From positions 620,001 through 684,000 of the forward strand of contig JALIZF010001794.1 of the NCBI GenBank assembly GCA_029948255.1: DNA of 64,000 bases, written 5' to 3'. Below, piece by piece: positions 23,301-33,718 of this stretch. A program made the position numbers and the translations under genes. The notes beneath the pieces are model-generated. The model was not told the origin of the DNA, searched no databases, and was given only the letters and a program-made list of their open reading frames with translations. Position 1 is the first letter of the stretch; each line of letters begins with the position of its first letter. The stretch comes from Telmatactis stephensoni (Eukaryota > Cnidaria > Anthozoa > Actiniaria > Isophelliidae).

Positions 23301-26300
23301 GCCTAAAACGTTAAAAACTAAGCCGTGCAGCCCATGGGGAAATAGTCCATAGGTTTTTCAGCCAATCAGAGCGCGCGTTATATGCGTCGCAATCTTGAAA
23401 ACGATTTGAAAAAGACGATGACGAAGATAGTACACGCGGTGCAGCCCATTGGCAAATAGTTTTCTGGCCAATCAGAGCGCGCGTTATATCGAATCTATGT
23501 TATTTTTACCTATTTCAAAAAAGGTTGTCGTACGAGAGCTCTCAAGCCTACGTGACTAGACCGAAAAGGAGTATTAAAATGGGTAGTAGCAAAACTTCAC
23601 TTTCGATTCTTTCCCAATTTGGTATTGATTTTAGCATCAGTAGCTGAATTTGAGTAATCGTGTGGGATTTTTGTGGTTTTATATTTTTAGCAATTTCTTC
23701 CAATACTCCCTTTCGGGTGAGTCGCGTAGGCTTGATACCGACAACGTTTATTGAAGTAGGTGTTTTTCGCTATCATGTGAATTATTAAAGAAATAACAAA
23801 ACTGTTTTTCGTGATTGACAGCCTGATTAAAAACACGCGTGATGTTGGGAGAACACGAGAGAGCATGGTGGAAGCACCAGCCGTAGGTGAGTGCTTTCAC
23901 AGCTCTCGAGCTAGTGTTCTCCCAACATTTATAACAAGTGTTTTGATCAGGCTATCGGACACGTACAAAACGTTTTTACTTCTTTAGTAAAATACCAAGC
24001 GCACAAATTTACGAAAAATTCGAAAATTCGTATTTGATAATCTCATCAATCACGGTTTTTGGCCAATCAGAGCGCGTGTTATGTAATAACACGGAGCTAT
24101 TTTATAAATACTGTATAATTAGCGACTAAAGTTGCTTTATTGGTAATCGTCATTGACAGTACACAATAGTATGCACTATTTAGTGCTAAATAACTGTAAT
24201 TAAACAATGATTTATGTTGCATGGTTTGTACTCTATTTAGTATATTGATCGCTTTAAGCGTTATATATTTAAATACTATAATTCATATTTTATTTCAAAG
24301 GCTTCAGAGACAGTCACGAGTCTTCCCCCCTCGGGATACACCGACCTTCAATTGGTAAACACTATGGAAACAAAGGCGTTTATTACCATGAATAAATCAC
24401 AGTGGATTCTATCGTCACATCAACGCCACAAAATACGATTGCACGCTCCTAACACTTATCAAGTTGATGTCCGTACAAAGTGTCCATCACCATCAACAAA
24501 ACATTTCCAAATACAACTAGACAATAGAAAAGCATATGACTATTTGATTGGTTGCTATAACAACCAAGTATCTGGTCTTTTATTGGTGCGTCAGATCCTT
24601 GTACCTCCTACTGGTTCATCTCTTTGTGTTGTAGTCAATTCACCTTCACTGAAGAATGCTTCATTCACCTTGTTACTAGACACAAGAACTATGTGGAGTA
24701 ACTTAACCAGTAATGACTTTACGGGTCTACCAAGGTGTAAGGTGGTCCCTTCTAAACATTACTCCCTTACTGTAAGGAATCAACATGGCCAGCAGACAGG
24801 ACGGTCGAGTGTTGATCTTGAAGATGGAGGAGTTTATATAGCAGTCCTCACTAACGGCAGTCGAGAAATTTTCATTTATAAAGATGTGGAACCCAAATCT
24901 GTGTCTATGCTGTGGCAAATTCCTCAGTACTTTGTTATCACATGTGGAGAAATTCTCTTCTCAATTACAGGTATTATTCCATGCTATCTAAGAAATAGAA
25001 AACGTGCGAGCGTGCTTTATACAGATTTAGAACACGCTGGGGTTGATCAGAACACGAGAGAAGTATTAAGCATGAGGCGTAGTCGAGTGCTTCCCAAGTG
25101 TTGTGATCAATTGCCAAGTGAACTAAATCTCCTCACAGTACAGCTGGCAAGTTTTCTATTTCTTTTACATTGTTTTCGAGCACATTCAGTATTTATTTAC
25201 AAAAATTCGCGCGAAAAGTGCCTGCGCGCGTGTGGTGTGCATATTTACAGTTCGCAGTGTATGCGTTAATTACCCCTTAGTATTGCGGTAACCTTTCTTC
25301 ATGACAAGCTCTAAATATGACTTAGCAATAAACTACTTCAACTCTGTATGCAAATGAGACCACGCGACATTCATGTGTTAAGATAATTACACATGAAAGA
25401 ATAGCCTAATTCTGAGATATGCTCCACCTGCCACATACAAAATTATTAGAACGAGGCTACGTGCATAAAAAACAAATTAAATAAACAAAACGTTTGTAAC
25501 AAATGAGGTTTATGTGCGTAACCTTGATTCCTTTGTATGTGGCAAGTGATGTATACATCTATTGCATAAAACCTTGTCAAACAACAAGCCACAAACATAC
25601 GCGACTCACCTGAAAGGGATTATGGGTAGGAATTTCTAAAACTATAAAACAAAAACAATTCACATCTAGCTTGCCTTGTCGTTATACCCCAAAGAACGTT
25701 ATTTGAATGTTTAAAACCAAGACTGAAGGCGAAAAGCGAGTGAACTTTTGAAACTTCTCATACTCCTATTCGGTCAAGTCCCGTGGTCCGACGACTTTTT
25801 CATGAAGGTGTTTCTCTTTAAGTAACTCTCAAAAGTTGTATCACTTGGCTGAGGCCCCGTGTCCACATGTATTCATTAGAGACCTTAAGATTGACGTTTA
25901 CGTCAAACGGCAAACTTTAGCCGTCTTTTCTCAGCCGTTAGTACAGCGAAAATCGTTGCATCGCGACCTCCAATGTCGGTAAGATTTTGGTCTTTTCTGA
26001 TCCATCTATCATTCTTGGGGGCGGAGCTTTCACGATCTCGTTCAGTGATTGGTTGATTTGAAAGAAGCTCTGCCCCCAAACTGATTGACGGCTCAGAAAA
26101 ACCCAAAATCAAAACAAAATTTGTAATTTGATGGTCGCGATGCAACGATTTTGGCTGTAAGTCAAGATATTTGTATTTTCTGTTATTACTGCGAAAACAC
26201 TTCTATCGCGACCGACAACTTTAAACTTTCATTTGGAGTTTGGGTTCGTCTGATCAACCAATCATGTGAGAGCTGATGCAAATGTCCTCGATCCGACCTG

Positions 26301-27822
26301 GATCCACGTTTGTCATGCGCCTTGAGGTGCCTTGAGGACATTTGCACAAGCTCCGCCCCCATGATTGGATGGTCAGAACTGCCGGAACGTTTGGTTTCGT
26401 TGTTGGTCGTGATACAAGTGTTTCGCAGTAAGAGATTTGTTTTTATTTGCTTGTTGGATTAATTTAAGGATAAGGGTAGAATATAAGAGTTGGAATATAA
26501 AATCAAAATCAAAGGAAATGTTTGCCGTTTGTCGTTAGCGGTTTGCCGTCAATCTTAAGGTTTCTATTTGCACGTTTACGGCTGTCTGCCCGAAATCGCT
26601 ATAAAACAATTAGAAAATTCCTTCACAGAGCATGCGCTGTTTTCAGAAAAACAAGCCCTTGAGACAGCAGGCGAAATGTTTGTTTGATTCTCCATGCTTC
26701 AGTAGTTATGGTGTGTTCGTTGCCTGAACTAGGAAGCTGGACGGGTCCATTAAAATTACAGAATTGGCATTATTATTAGCAGTTATTTATACTGCACGCT
26801 TGTAAGGCTTCTCAACACGAACACAGTTTCGATGACAAATGAAATTTCTACGGATACACGAGCGACTTTCAAATCACAAATTATGCATTTTGTAATATGA
26901 AATCTCTTGGTCGATTTGTTTTCAGCCACGCGAGCAAAAACATATTCGTCAAAGAAAATTTGATTATGCATGTTGAAGGGCCTCAAAGGGGTACTTGCAT
27001 GAAAATAACATTAGAAATGATTTGAAACTTAGTAAAACCTATCTGTACGACTCCCAATAATCACCAAAAGCAACATTTTCTTTACATTCAAACGAGACGA
27101 AATAGAAATTGTCGAGTATTTTAGCATTTAAGTTGTGAGTAAATGACGTCATTTACTCAACCCTATTGTTCTTTTAGACTCTATATCAAAATTTCTCTGA
27201 AAATGAGCTTGAAATGCAGATTTTTTGGGCAGAGAGTACACTGAGTTATTTAACTACATTCATCTTCAGATAGAAATAATCAGTTTTCAATTTTCATCGT
27301 TAACGTCGCTAAATGTCGTTCGTGTTGTTTTATAAATAAATAATAATGATTATAAATATATATTTATATAGCGCCAGCTTAATAGCGCTTAATATACTAC
27401 TAATAATACAATACTATAATACTAATAATATTTATGGAAAGGAACAGCATATGTAGTCGTACTGATAGAAATGTCGTCGAAATGTACCGTAACCATGCAT
27501 GTTTCCGTCTTTTTTTATTTCCATATCTCAAGGTCTTGAATTTGCATATTCCCAAGCTCCGTCAACAATGAAATCTTGCCTACAAGCGGCTTGGTTGCTG
27601 ACTGTTGCCATTGGTAACCTGATTGTTGTCATCGAAGCAGAATCACATATCTTTGAGAAGCTGTCAACAGAGTTTTTCTTTTTCGCCTCCATGTTGATCT
27701 TGGTTATGGGAATCTTCTTGGTGATGTCACTCTTTTACACATACGCTGAAACAGAGAACATACAGCATGAACCACAGGACAATGTTGGGATTATTAAAAT
27801 GGACGAAATGGACTCAATGTAA
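17353..27822 (+). CDS. SLC15A1/2: Proton-coupled oligopeptide transporter (SLC15A, PEPT1/PEPT2 type)
   Basis: Seven exons, all in phase: 17353-17756, 18711-18988, 19237-19427, 21120-21306, 22357-22550, 24301-24970 and 27533-27822, giving about 737 aa, the usual PEPT length. The family imports di- and tripeptides with protons across the plasma membrane. NEFCERFSYYGMK (residues 75-87) holds the ExxER motif. His110 in IFHTFSMLCYFTP corresponds to the essential PEPT His57. TGGIKPCVAAFGGDQF and FSVFYFAINAGSL are PTR2 signatures, and FDQQGSRWVLQA follows. Exon 6 encodes the long extracellular lobe found in animal PEPTs before the last helices (LWQIPQYFVITCGEILFSITG). The cytosolic N-terminus is about 65 aa. 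An in-frame TAG lies at 17347-17349, so 17353 is the first usable ATG. PEPT1 and PEPT2 similarity looks equal. AATAAA occurs near 27974. Confidence 0.95.
17800..17965. repeat. ATCGAT-rich patch in transporter intron 1
   Basis: Eight ATCGAT hexamers plus several near-matches in about 170 bp, otherwise AT-rich. It is probably a degenerate tandem repeat and starts only about 45 bp after exon 1. Confidence 0.7.
18070..18234. repeat. Hairpin with polypurine/polypyrimidine arms
   Basis: TAGCCTGCCTACAGGCTCTC (18070) pairs with its exact inverse ending at 18234. Between them GGGGA-rich purine runs mirror TCCCC-rich pyrimidine runs. Open frames across it are low-complexity artefacts. Confidence 0.85.
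19662..20038. mobile_element. 377 bp MITE with TACCGTATTTACTCG ends
   Basis: The TIR contains CGTATTTACTCGAATAAG, mirrored at 20015-20038, with TA at both ends. The interior repeats GGCGCTTATTCGGGGGAG units. It lies in transporter intron 3. This end motif is familiar from repeats in other animal genomes. Confidence 0.8.
20040..21119. other. Rest of transporter intron 3, CpG-rich in part
   Basis: Bases 20170-20640 are noticeably richer in CpG than the flanks (for example GACGTG and GCGCGC patches), suggesting an old insertion. No coding domain or clear TIR was recognised. Open frames such as 20614-20841 show no domain. Confidence 0.4.
21445..21622. mobile_element. 178 bp MITE (AGTATTCACCAACATA ends)
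   Basis: The left end AGTATTCACCAACATA is mirrored at 21603-21622. The interior carries a CTCGGGCTATTGGTGATAGCCCGAG hairpin at about 21499. It sits in transporter intron 4. Confidence 0.7.
21625..21694. repeat. 70 bp hairpin, AACAATTAGACCTC ends
   Basis: AACAATTAGACCTCTCGGCC pairs with GGCCTCGAGGTCTAATTGTT. It directly abuts the preceding MITE and may be part of the same family. Confidence 0.7.
23122..23264. repeat. Hairpin 1 with GAGGCGTAGCCGAG core
   Basis: TGCCCATGGCGTTATACACG and CGCACTTGAGAAAAT form the left arm, mirrored at 23228-23264. The loop carries GCACGAGGCGTAGCCGAGTG (from 23185). It lies in transporter intron 5. Confidence 0.8.
23363..24090. repeat. Three copies of AATCAGAGCGCGCGTTAT in intron 5
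   Basis: CCAATCAGAGCGCGCGTTAT appears near 23363 and 23469. A one-base variant appears near 24061, followed by a degenerate TAATAACAC. They probably mark ends of related hairpin elements. Confidence 0.6.
23820..23953. repeat. Hairpin 2 with related core, different stem
   Basis: The left arm AGCCTGATTAAAAACAC..GATGTTGGGAGAACAC is mirrored to 23953. The loop has GCACCAGCCGTAGGTGAGTGC at 23873-23895, a variant of the hairpin 1 core. The stem is unrelated to hairpin 1. Confidence 0.8.
25043..25110. repeat. Hairpin 3 with GAGGCGTAGTCGAG core
   Basis: TTGATCAGAACACGAGAGAAG pairs imperfectly with the segment ending TGTTGTGATCAA. The loop at 25068-25092 has GCATGAGGCGTAGTCGAGTG. It lies 70 bp into transporter intron 6. 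Confidence 0.7.
25882..26561. mobile_element. 680 bp MITE (ACCTTAAGATTGACG ends)
   Basis: ACCTTAAGATTGACG..AAACGGCAAAC at the left is mirrored at 26520-26561. Internal GGGGGCGGAGCT/AGCTCTGCCCCC and ATGATTGG palindromes suggest a composite of hairpins. It is in transporter intron 6, with no transposase. Confidence 0.75.
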
Positions 27823-27890
27823 ATAATGTCGATATTGTAGAAACATTTCAAAACGAGGCTTGAGGAAAGCAAACATACAAATAGTCCAGT

Positions 27891-28128
27891 TTCAAATTAC
27901 TAGAGACCGCTGAACTTCTTGACCAAAGGCGCATTTATACAGCCTTAGCCTCCTTTTCAAGAAAACCCATGGGAATAAACTCGATTGTTGTGCTGTTCTT
28001 TATCAACAATTTATGCATTTCTCTCACTGGTATTTTTGAATAATTTACGTTGACTCGAGGCTAACGCTGTATAAATGCGCCTTTTGTCAGGAAACTCAGC
28101 GGTCTCCAGTAATTAGAAACTGGACTAT
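27891..28128. repeat. 238 bp palindromic element (ATAGTCCAGTTTC ends)
   Basis: The left arm ATAGTCCAGTTTC...AGAGACCGCTGA..GGCGCATTTATACAG is mirrored to 28128. It has a 3' flank position to the transporter gene. Confidence 0.8.
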
Positions 28129-28131
28129 GTT

Positions 28132-28566
28132 TAGTCCAGACCCAGGCCTCTTTTTTCCGTTCGGTAAAACAGAGTCCAGAAGAACTTCCATGCGCATGCG
28201 TTACATGGACCAATCAAACACCGAAAAAGTTTGGTGTGACCTGGTTACAAGGCTATCGTTCAATATGGCTGCTGTTTGCGAAGGGTTAGACGAAAGTTTA
28301 TCTTAATTAAATCAGCGAATTGGGCTCATTTTGAAAACAAATTCATTGAAGCAGTTAAGTTTGCCTTTACTTGTACAAAGCACACGTTTTCACTCAAATT
28401 GGGGGCAAATCCAAGCCCTGTATGACTTGTCGAAAGGCCTTGTAACCAGGTCACACCAAAACTGTATGGTGTCTGATTGGTTCATGTAACGCATGCGCAT
28501 GCAAGTTCTTCTGGACTCTGTTTTACCGAAGCAGAGCGGGGTAAAAAGAGGCCTGGGTCTGGACTA
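28132..28566. repeat. 435 bp palindromic element (TAGTCCAGACCCAGG ends)
   Basis: TAGTCCAGACCCAGGCCTC at the left is mirrored at 28548-28566. Inner arms AAAACAGAGTCCAGAAGAAC and GCATGCGTTACATG are also mirrored, as is CTTGTAACCAGGTCACACC. It starts 3 bp after the previous palindrome. Confidence 0.8.
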
Positions 28567-30239
28567 GACTATATTCAGTGATGTGGTGCTCATTAGCGGT
28601 GCCGTTTTCACAACTCTGTAACGGATAGTGTCTGCGAATGTTGCTCGATTCTTACGTTGCTAGTGACAACCAGCCATACTTAGGTTAATTGTAGAATCTT
28701 TACGACATTTTTTTATCATATTGCAAAATTTAAAGCTAAGAGGACAATTTTTTTCTTTCAAAATTTCGATATTTTAGCCAATCACGAAATTTAAATGCAC
28801 AAAATATGGACACTTCAACATGTTCGCTAAGGGTAACAAGGACTTTGTTAGTTCGTTAAGACCGTTTGTTTGTGTGAGAGTCACGAGCTGCGACAAACTC
28901 CCAAATAAACCTTATTTCATTTTGTTTGCGCTGTTTCTCCTAAACAATGTTTTTGTTTCTCCTAAATAATGATTGTTCCGGAGCTTAAAAACATTATCTC
29001 TTGGGCCCTGAGGTTGCCTTCGCTTTTCGTTCCTTTGGCACTCGTCTACCTCGCTGACTTTGACAAAAAATAAAAGCCAATATATAGAACCTCTGGAGCA
29101 CAGGGTACACGGTATTCAAATTGACGCAGAAATTCCATTCTTGTACCCAGGGATTTTTGGTGCCCGTTTCGTCTGGGTACGAAAATCGACATGCACGAGG
29201 TGTGTACTCCTGGAGACAACCAGCAGCAAGTGATTACATCTGCGCTTGTCTCCAACTTCTATTGTCTTGAACAAATGGATATTTTTGAAAGGACAATTTC
29301 TAGCTGTTCATTCTTCTACACTCGAATGTAATGCTCCGAAAAACTTTGGGGAGACTATATGCGACTCTATTTATGAACTAGACGCACACGTGCATTCACT
29401 CGTGCCCCGGGAGCTCCTTTTAGGAGAGGCTTCAATGACCGGCCCCGTTCTTACTCTTCCCCGAGCCGTTTCACGCATTCTTCACCATTCCGGGAAATAG
29501 TTAACCGTAACATGCATAAAGACCCTTTTTGAATCGGCTAACTTAAACTAAAGAATATCTGATTAGTCAATTTGTCTGTCAGCAGCTATTAGTGTTTGCC
29601 TTTGTCCTTCTATTATCATGCATGGTATTATAGATCTCCGACATGCAAAATATTACCAGCGAATATATACCAGTTTATTCAACTTTTTATTACTCGTGCC
29701 CATGCCTACGGCCTACTGCAAATGTTAACAGCAAGTGATAACATGACGAGTATGCGCGAGCCGCTGGACGGAAGTGGCCTCAATTACCGGTTTTCAACCT
29801 GGCTTAGGGCTACCTCTCTCATAAATAGAGTCGTATATAATCTCCCCAAAGTTTTTGTCATCGGGTATGCGTGAGGGTGTGTAATTCGGGTTTGCCGAAG
29901 TTGACACGAAGTGATATATTCGGCAGGCATTCGGAATGACTCGAGGTTTACTTAGTCAGTTTTAGTCGATTTTAATGATTGAAATATAATTCACTCCAAG
30001 AAATATTGTCTTTTCATTATCCATTATTGCTCTTCTTATATAAATCTCTTCATCTACGTGAACTGTGTTGCACATTTTTCGATAAATGTGGCGTTTACGA
30101 AGTTCTCCCGAAAGAGACAGGAAACCAATTTTGTGATGTATTTTAAGCGATATTTGTCATTTATAGTCAATAGTTGCGATTATTATATGAATATTTCTGC
30201 TTGAGTGAAAGTTTTTGCAAGTCTTTTTGATAAACATTG

Positions 30240-30413
30240 TGTAGAGTGAGTGTTGTGACGAATGTGTACGCGTGAGAATGGCGTGAGCGAGTGTGGTCGT
30301 GTGTTGTATGTGTCAGTTCAGTAGGGTGATTTCAAATGTTGTTTATGTTATACAAATAAAGTTTACGTTATTTGTGACTCACGACAAAGGAACTTATACT
30401 ACATTGGTGGCAG
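30240..30413 (+). repeat. 5' LTR of gypsy element A
   Basis: It starts TGTAGAGTGAGTGTTGTGAC, ends CTTATACTACA and holds AATAAA. Against the 47897 copy it shows about four substitutions and a 6 bp indel. Confidence 0.7.
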
Positions 30414-32812
30414 CGGTAAAGAAGAAGAAGAAGAAAAAATCAAACCGCCAATGGCGAAGTAACTCGTGGATTGACCGAGATGACCACAGGAAGCCCAAAC
30501 ACAATTTTTTTAGTAAAAATAACGAGTTTTCATTTGAAGACAAAAATCCAAATCAATAAATTAATAATTTCTTTAGCGAAGAAAGAGTCATTAGCTATAA
30601 AAGAAAAAAAAAATCTGTCAAAAAAAAAAAAGTGAAAAAAGAATTCCCCGTAGGGCCGGGATTTGAACCCTGATCTCATGATTGTAAAGCCAAGACCATC
30701 CAGAAGTTCAATGGTTTCTTGTGGTGAATTTTGTATATTTATTGTCAGAGTGTGGTTATAAAACAAATGCAAAAATGCTTCTCTCTCTGTGCTCTGTAGC
30801 AAAATGTCGCTATAAAGATAACAGAAATTACTTTACAAAACACTAAGCCAATAAACTAACTCAATACGCCTTTTTGTTGCTGTTTTCGGCTAGCGGACTC
30901 GAGGCCTTCACGGCGGCGACCGACGACTGCTTTCAAAATGTTTTCGTTTGTTTAACTTATCTACTTTGACTCTTGTGATAATAGAGTACGAACACTAAAA
31001 GCTTGGATTACTTTGATGTTGCACTTGAAGAGATTTTTGTCGCTTGATAGCGATGTACAAAGTCTGGCAATCGACTGCAGTGCGATATTCTATTGCGTAA
31101 TTATAAGTCATGTCTAAACTTGCTTCGGTACTTCGATGGTTTTACTCCTGAAATAGCTTGTACTAATACTAGGAATTTAATGATCTAAAAGGCTTCTTCT
31201 TTAAACAACGTCTGTATATATATATTTTTCGTGTGTATTGAACATGTCTGCTGGGAGTGTTTGTAGTTTTGTCTATAGTCTGATTTCTACATAAATCGTG
31301 AAAAGCAAATATCGTTGATCTGTGAATAGTTGGGGACTCCTTCGGGAGTCCCGGAATAAAAAACATATTTCCTTTAATCTCGTACCCAGAGCCCACATTA
31401 CTTTCGGCCTGCGGTCAATTGCATCGAGCATGCGCAGTGCCATAGTGTTAACACATTTGCGAGTGAGTGACATAGGTTACTACTTTATGTATGGCACCAT
31501 TCTAGTCAGACAATAGATAGATTGAATAGTGCCATTTCATGTTGTCATACACGAAGTAGTAAGCTGATCATTTGCATATTTGGACCCCTCACTATAACTC
31601 GTGGATTTGCAATCCACGAGTTAAAAATGACGGAAAACGATGGTAAACTAGACGCTAATGAAGCGTGAAGTCGGGCTACTTGAGCGTAAAATTGTATGTG
31701 TTTGCAGCGCGAAGATAAACACTTGCGACGTGAGATAACTGCTATGGTTCATTTCTAATATAAAGTTAAGTGCTGCGAGCAGAAAACAGCTGGTGTATCC
31801 ACGTTAGCAGAACTGTTCCCCTAAAACTCACGAAAGTACACCGCTTTCTCTGATATATGAAATGTTTCTTGTCTATCTCTTGTGCGTTGTGTGACGAACA
31901 TTGCTAGTTGACCTTCAATGTTGAACTACAAAACATAATTCTCCAGGATCAGTGTCGGACACACACTATGACTGTTTAAAATATTTAGCACTTTGAGTAA
32001 AAGCAATTTTTCAAACAATCACAAACGGCTAGCGTTGGCGGCAATGATTATAAAACTAACTGATTTTAAAAAGCTAGTTGCATCACGGTCAAAGATAACG
32101 CATTGTCTACTGTATTTGACGCTTTAGATGAAACGAATGATAAATACAATTCCATCACATACAAAGTATAAAATTTTCTTTCATAGGGTAACCAAATATA
32201 TTGCAGAGATTCTCAGTGCGACCTCACTTTATACTTATTATCTTGGCTTGAATTGATTGGGCCCGTAGACGAGCTTCGATTCGAACAGTAACACGCAAAA
32301 TGACCCGTAACAGAACATTGCCCTCTCGAAAAAATATCACTTAGCATTTTGTGACTTTCATTTTTGTCACTGTCATTTGTATTGTCATTTGTAATATTTT
32401 TGCTATGATCATCATCGATCTGGTGTGAACTAGTGAGAACTCGTTCTAGCTTGTTTTCCATATTAGACACAAGTAGACATGTTCAACATGTTAGACAGTC
32501 CTTGAAACAACCCGGGTCGAAATGTACGCTCATAGACATCTTTTAGTGTGGGTCTATCGCGGACGGTGTGTGCATTTGTATGTGATTTGAGCGTCTTTAT
32601 AGCAAGTAATTTCTTCGACATCTTCTATAAAAGTCTTGTAAACATATATCTTCCCTTCGCTCCCTTCTCGAAGTTCGATCGACATGTGGCTATCGTAAGA
32701 CATGAATGGGATCCCTGTTGTCGAGTTCGTAAAGCATCATGGGAGGACTAAACGCGACGTGACAGAAGACCAAAAGGTAGAACTAAAGTCGGGCTAGCCG
32801 CCCGACTAACAA
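30414..32812. other. Long leader region of element A, no gene
   Basis: About 2.4 kb without a credible coding frame. AACTCGTGGATT occurs at 30461-30472 and 31596-31607, which could be a target-site duplication around an insertion. That insert holds a minus-strand tRNA-like GGGTTCAAATCCCGGC box (about 30654-30670). Only T-arm similarity is visible, with no full cloverleaf. Directly before gag a perfect hairpin (AGTCGGGC/GCCCGACT, 32787-32807) stands 5 bp from the open frame. Confidence 0.4.
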
Positions 32813-33718
32813 GTGAAAAAGGAAGCCGAAGGAGCTGAAAGAGCGGCGGCAGGTAGTTCACACTCTACATTGATGGAAAATTTGGTAAGTTCAATGATTC
32901 AAGCGCTAGAAACAAGTCAAGTACAACGAAACAAGAAAATGTACGTACCAAAAGTCCCGAAGAGTTATGTGTTAGGCCAAAATTTTAAGTCTTGGTTAGC
33001 GCAATTCAATCAGTACGCCAAAACTGCATGCATCCCGTCAACGGAGATCAAAGATTACTTGATGACCTTGCTTGATCAGCCGGCATTTCGCGCCGTACAA
33101 CTGCTAAGATTGCCAGATGATGCCTCGTTTGACGTTTTCACAGCAAGATTGGTCGAGAGATTTGATTCTGGAAAAACTGTAGCAGATTACAAGCTACTTT
33201 TGAAAAACCGAAAACAAAACAAAGGCGAGACTTTTGACAACTTCGCTGATGCCTTGCTAGAGCTGACCGAAAATGCTTATCCAAATGCATCGCTTGAATT
33301 CAGAGATGAATTAGCCAAAGATAAGTTTACTGAGGGTGTTTTTGTGGCCGAAGAAATTCGTGAAAAGCTGTTTTTAGCCCAACCCGGTTCGTTGCAAGAA
33401 GCTTTGAGAAATTTACGTTCGTTGGAGAGCGCCCGTACCGCATCCCATAATATTAAAAAGAAAATGCATTGTGACGTCATTTCCACCGGAAATGAGAAGA
33501 ATTCCGAGTTAAAAGAGTTGAAAGAGCTTGTGGTAAGCATGAAAAAGAAGCTAGAAAGCCTAGAGGGGCAATTAGAAAAGCAGCAAAAGAAAACCCCTAA
33601 CGATATCAGGTGTTATTCCTGCCAAAAAATGGGTCATTATGCCTCTAGTTGTCCAGAGAAAAGGGTACTCCAGGGAAACGACAGAAGGGGATTGCCGCGG
33701 GGCAGTCAATCTCAGTAA
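32813..33718 (+). CDS. Gag of gypsy element A
   Basis: Capsid-like polyprotein of a Ty3/gypsy element. The frame opens at 32813 without an ATG; the first Met is at 32873 (MENLVSSMIQ). The region around FKSWLAQFNQYAKTAC to RLVERFDSG is retrotransposon gag-like. A coiled coil (KELKELVVSMKKKLESLE) follows, then one CCHC knuckle, CYSCQKMGHYASSC, near residues 268-281. The pol frame overlaps it at -1, and a GGGAAAC heptamer at 33673-33679 lies in the overlap. It ends at TAA (33716). Confidence 0.85.
   Translation: MKKEAEGAERAAAGSSHSTLMENLVSSMIQALETSQVQRNKKMYVPKVPKSYVLGQNFKSWLAQFNQYAKTACIPSTEIKDYLMTLLDQPAFRAVQLLRLPDDASFDVFTARLVERFDSGKTVADYKLLLKNRKQNKGETFDNFADALLELTENAYPNASLEFRDELAKDKFTEGVFVAEEIREKLFLAQPGSLQEALRNLRSLESARTASHNIKKKMHCDVISTGNEKNSELKELKELVVSMKKKLESLEGQLEKQQKKTPNDIRCYSCQKMGHYASSCPEKRVLQGNDRRGLPRGSQSQ

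Larger units (their letters stand above)
27823..30239. other. Intergenic region between transporter and retrotransposon nest
   Basis: It holds the two palindromes listed next, then about 1.7 kb without a recognisable gene. A segment at 29219-29335 matches 49060-49175 in reverse orientation (roughly 85-90% by eye), so it is a dispersed repeat. Frames at 29246-29500 and 29596-29874 show no domain. Confidence 0.5.

Noticed and set aside
24971..25269. Extension of transporter exon 6 past 24970 as coding
   Set aside because: A GT donor at 24971 joins in phase to 27533 and restores the conserved GLEFAYSQAPSTMKS. The extension only reads through intron hairpin 3.
29246..29500. 84-residue plus-strand frame
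   Set aside because: It overlaps a dispersed repeat copied at 49060-49175, with no domain.
30640..30745. tRNA gene on the minus strand
   Set aside because: Only a T-arm-like GGGTTCAAATCCCGGC box fits. The anticodon and D arms do not fold convincingly, so at most it is a SINE or tRNA relic.
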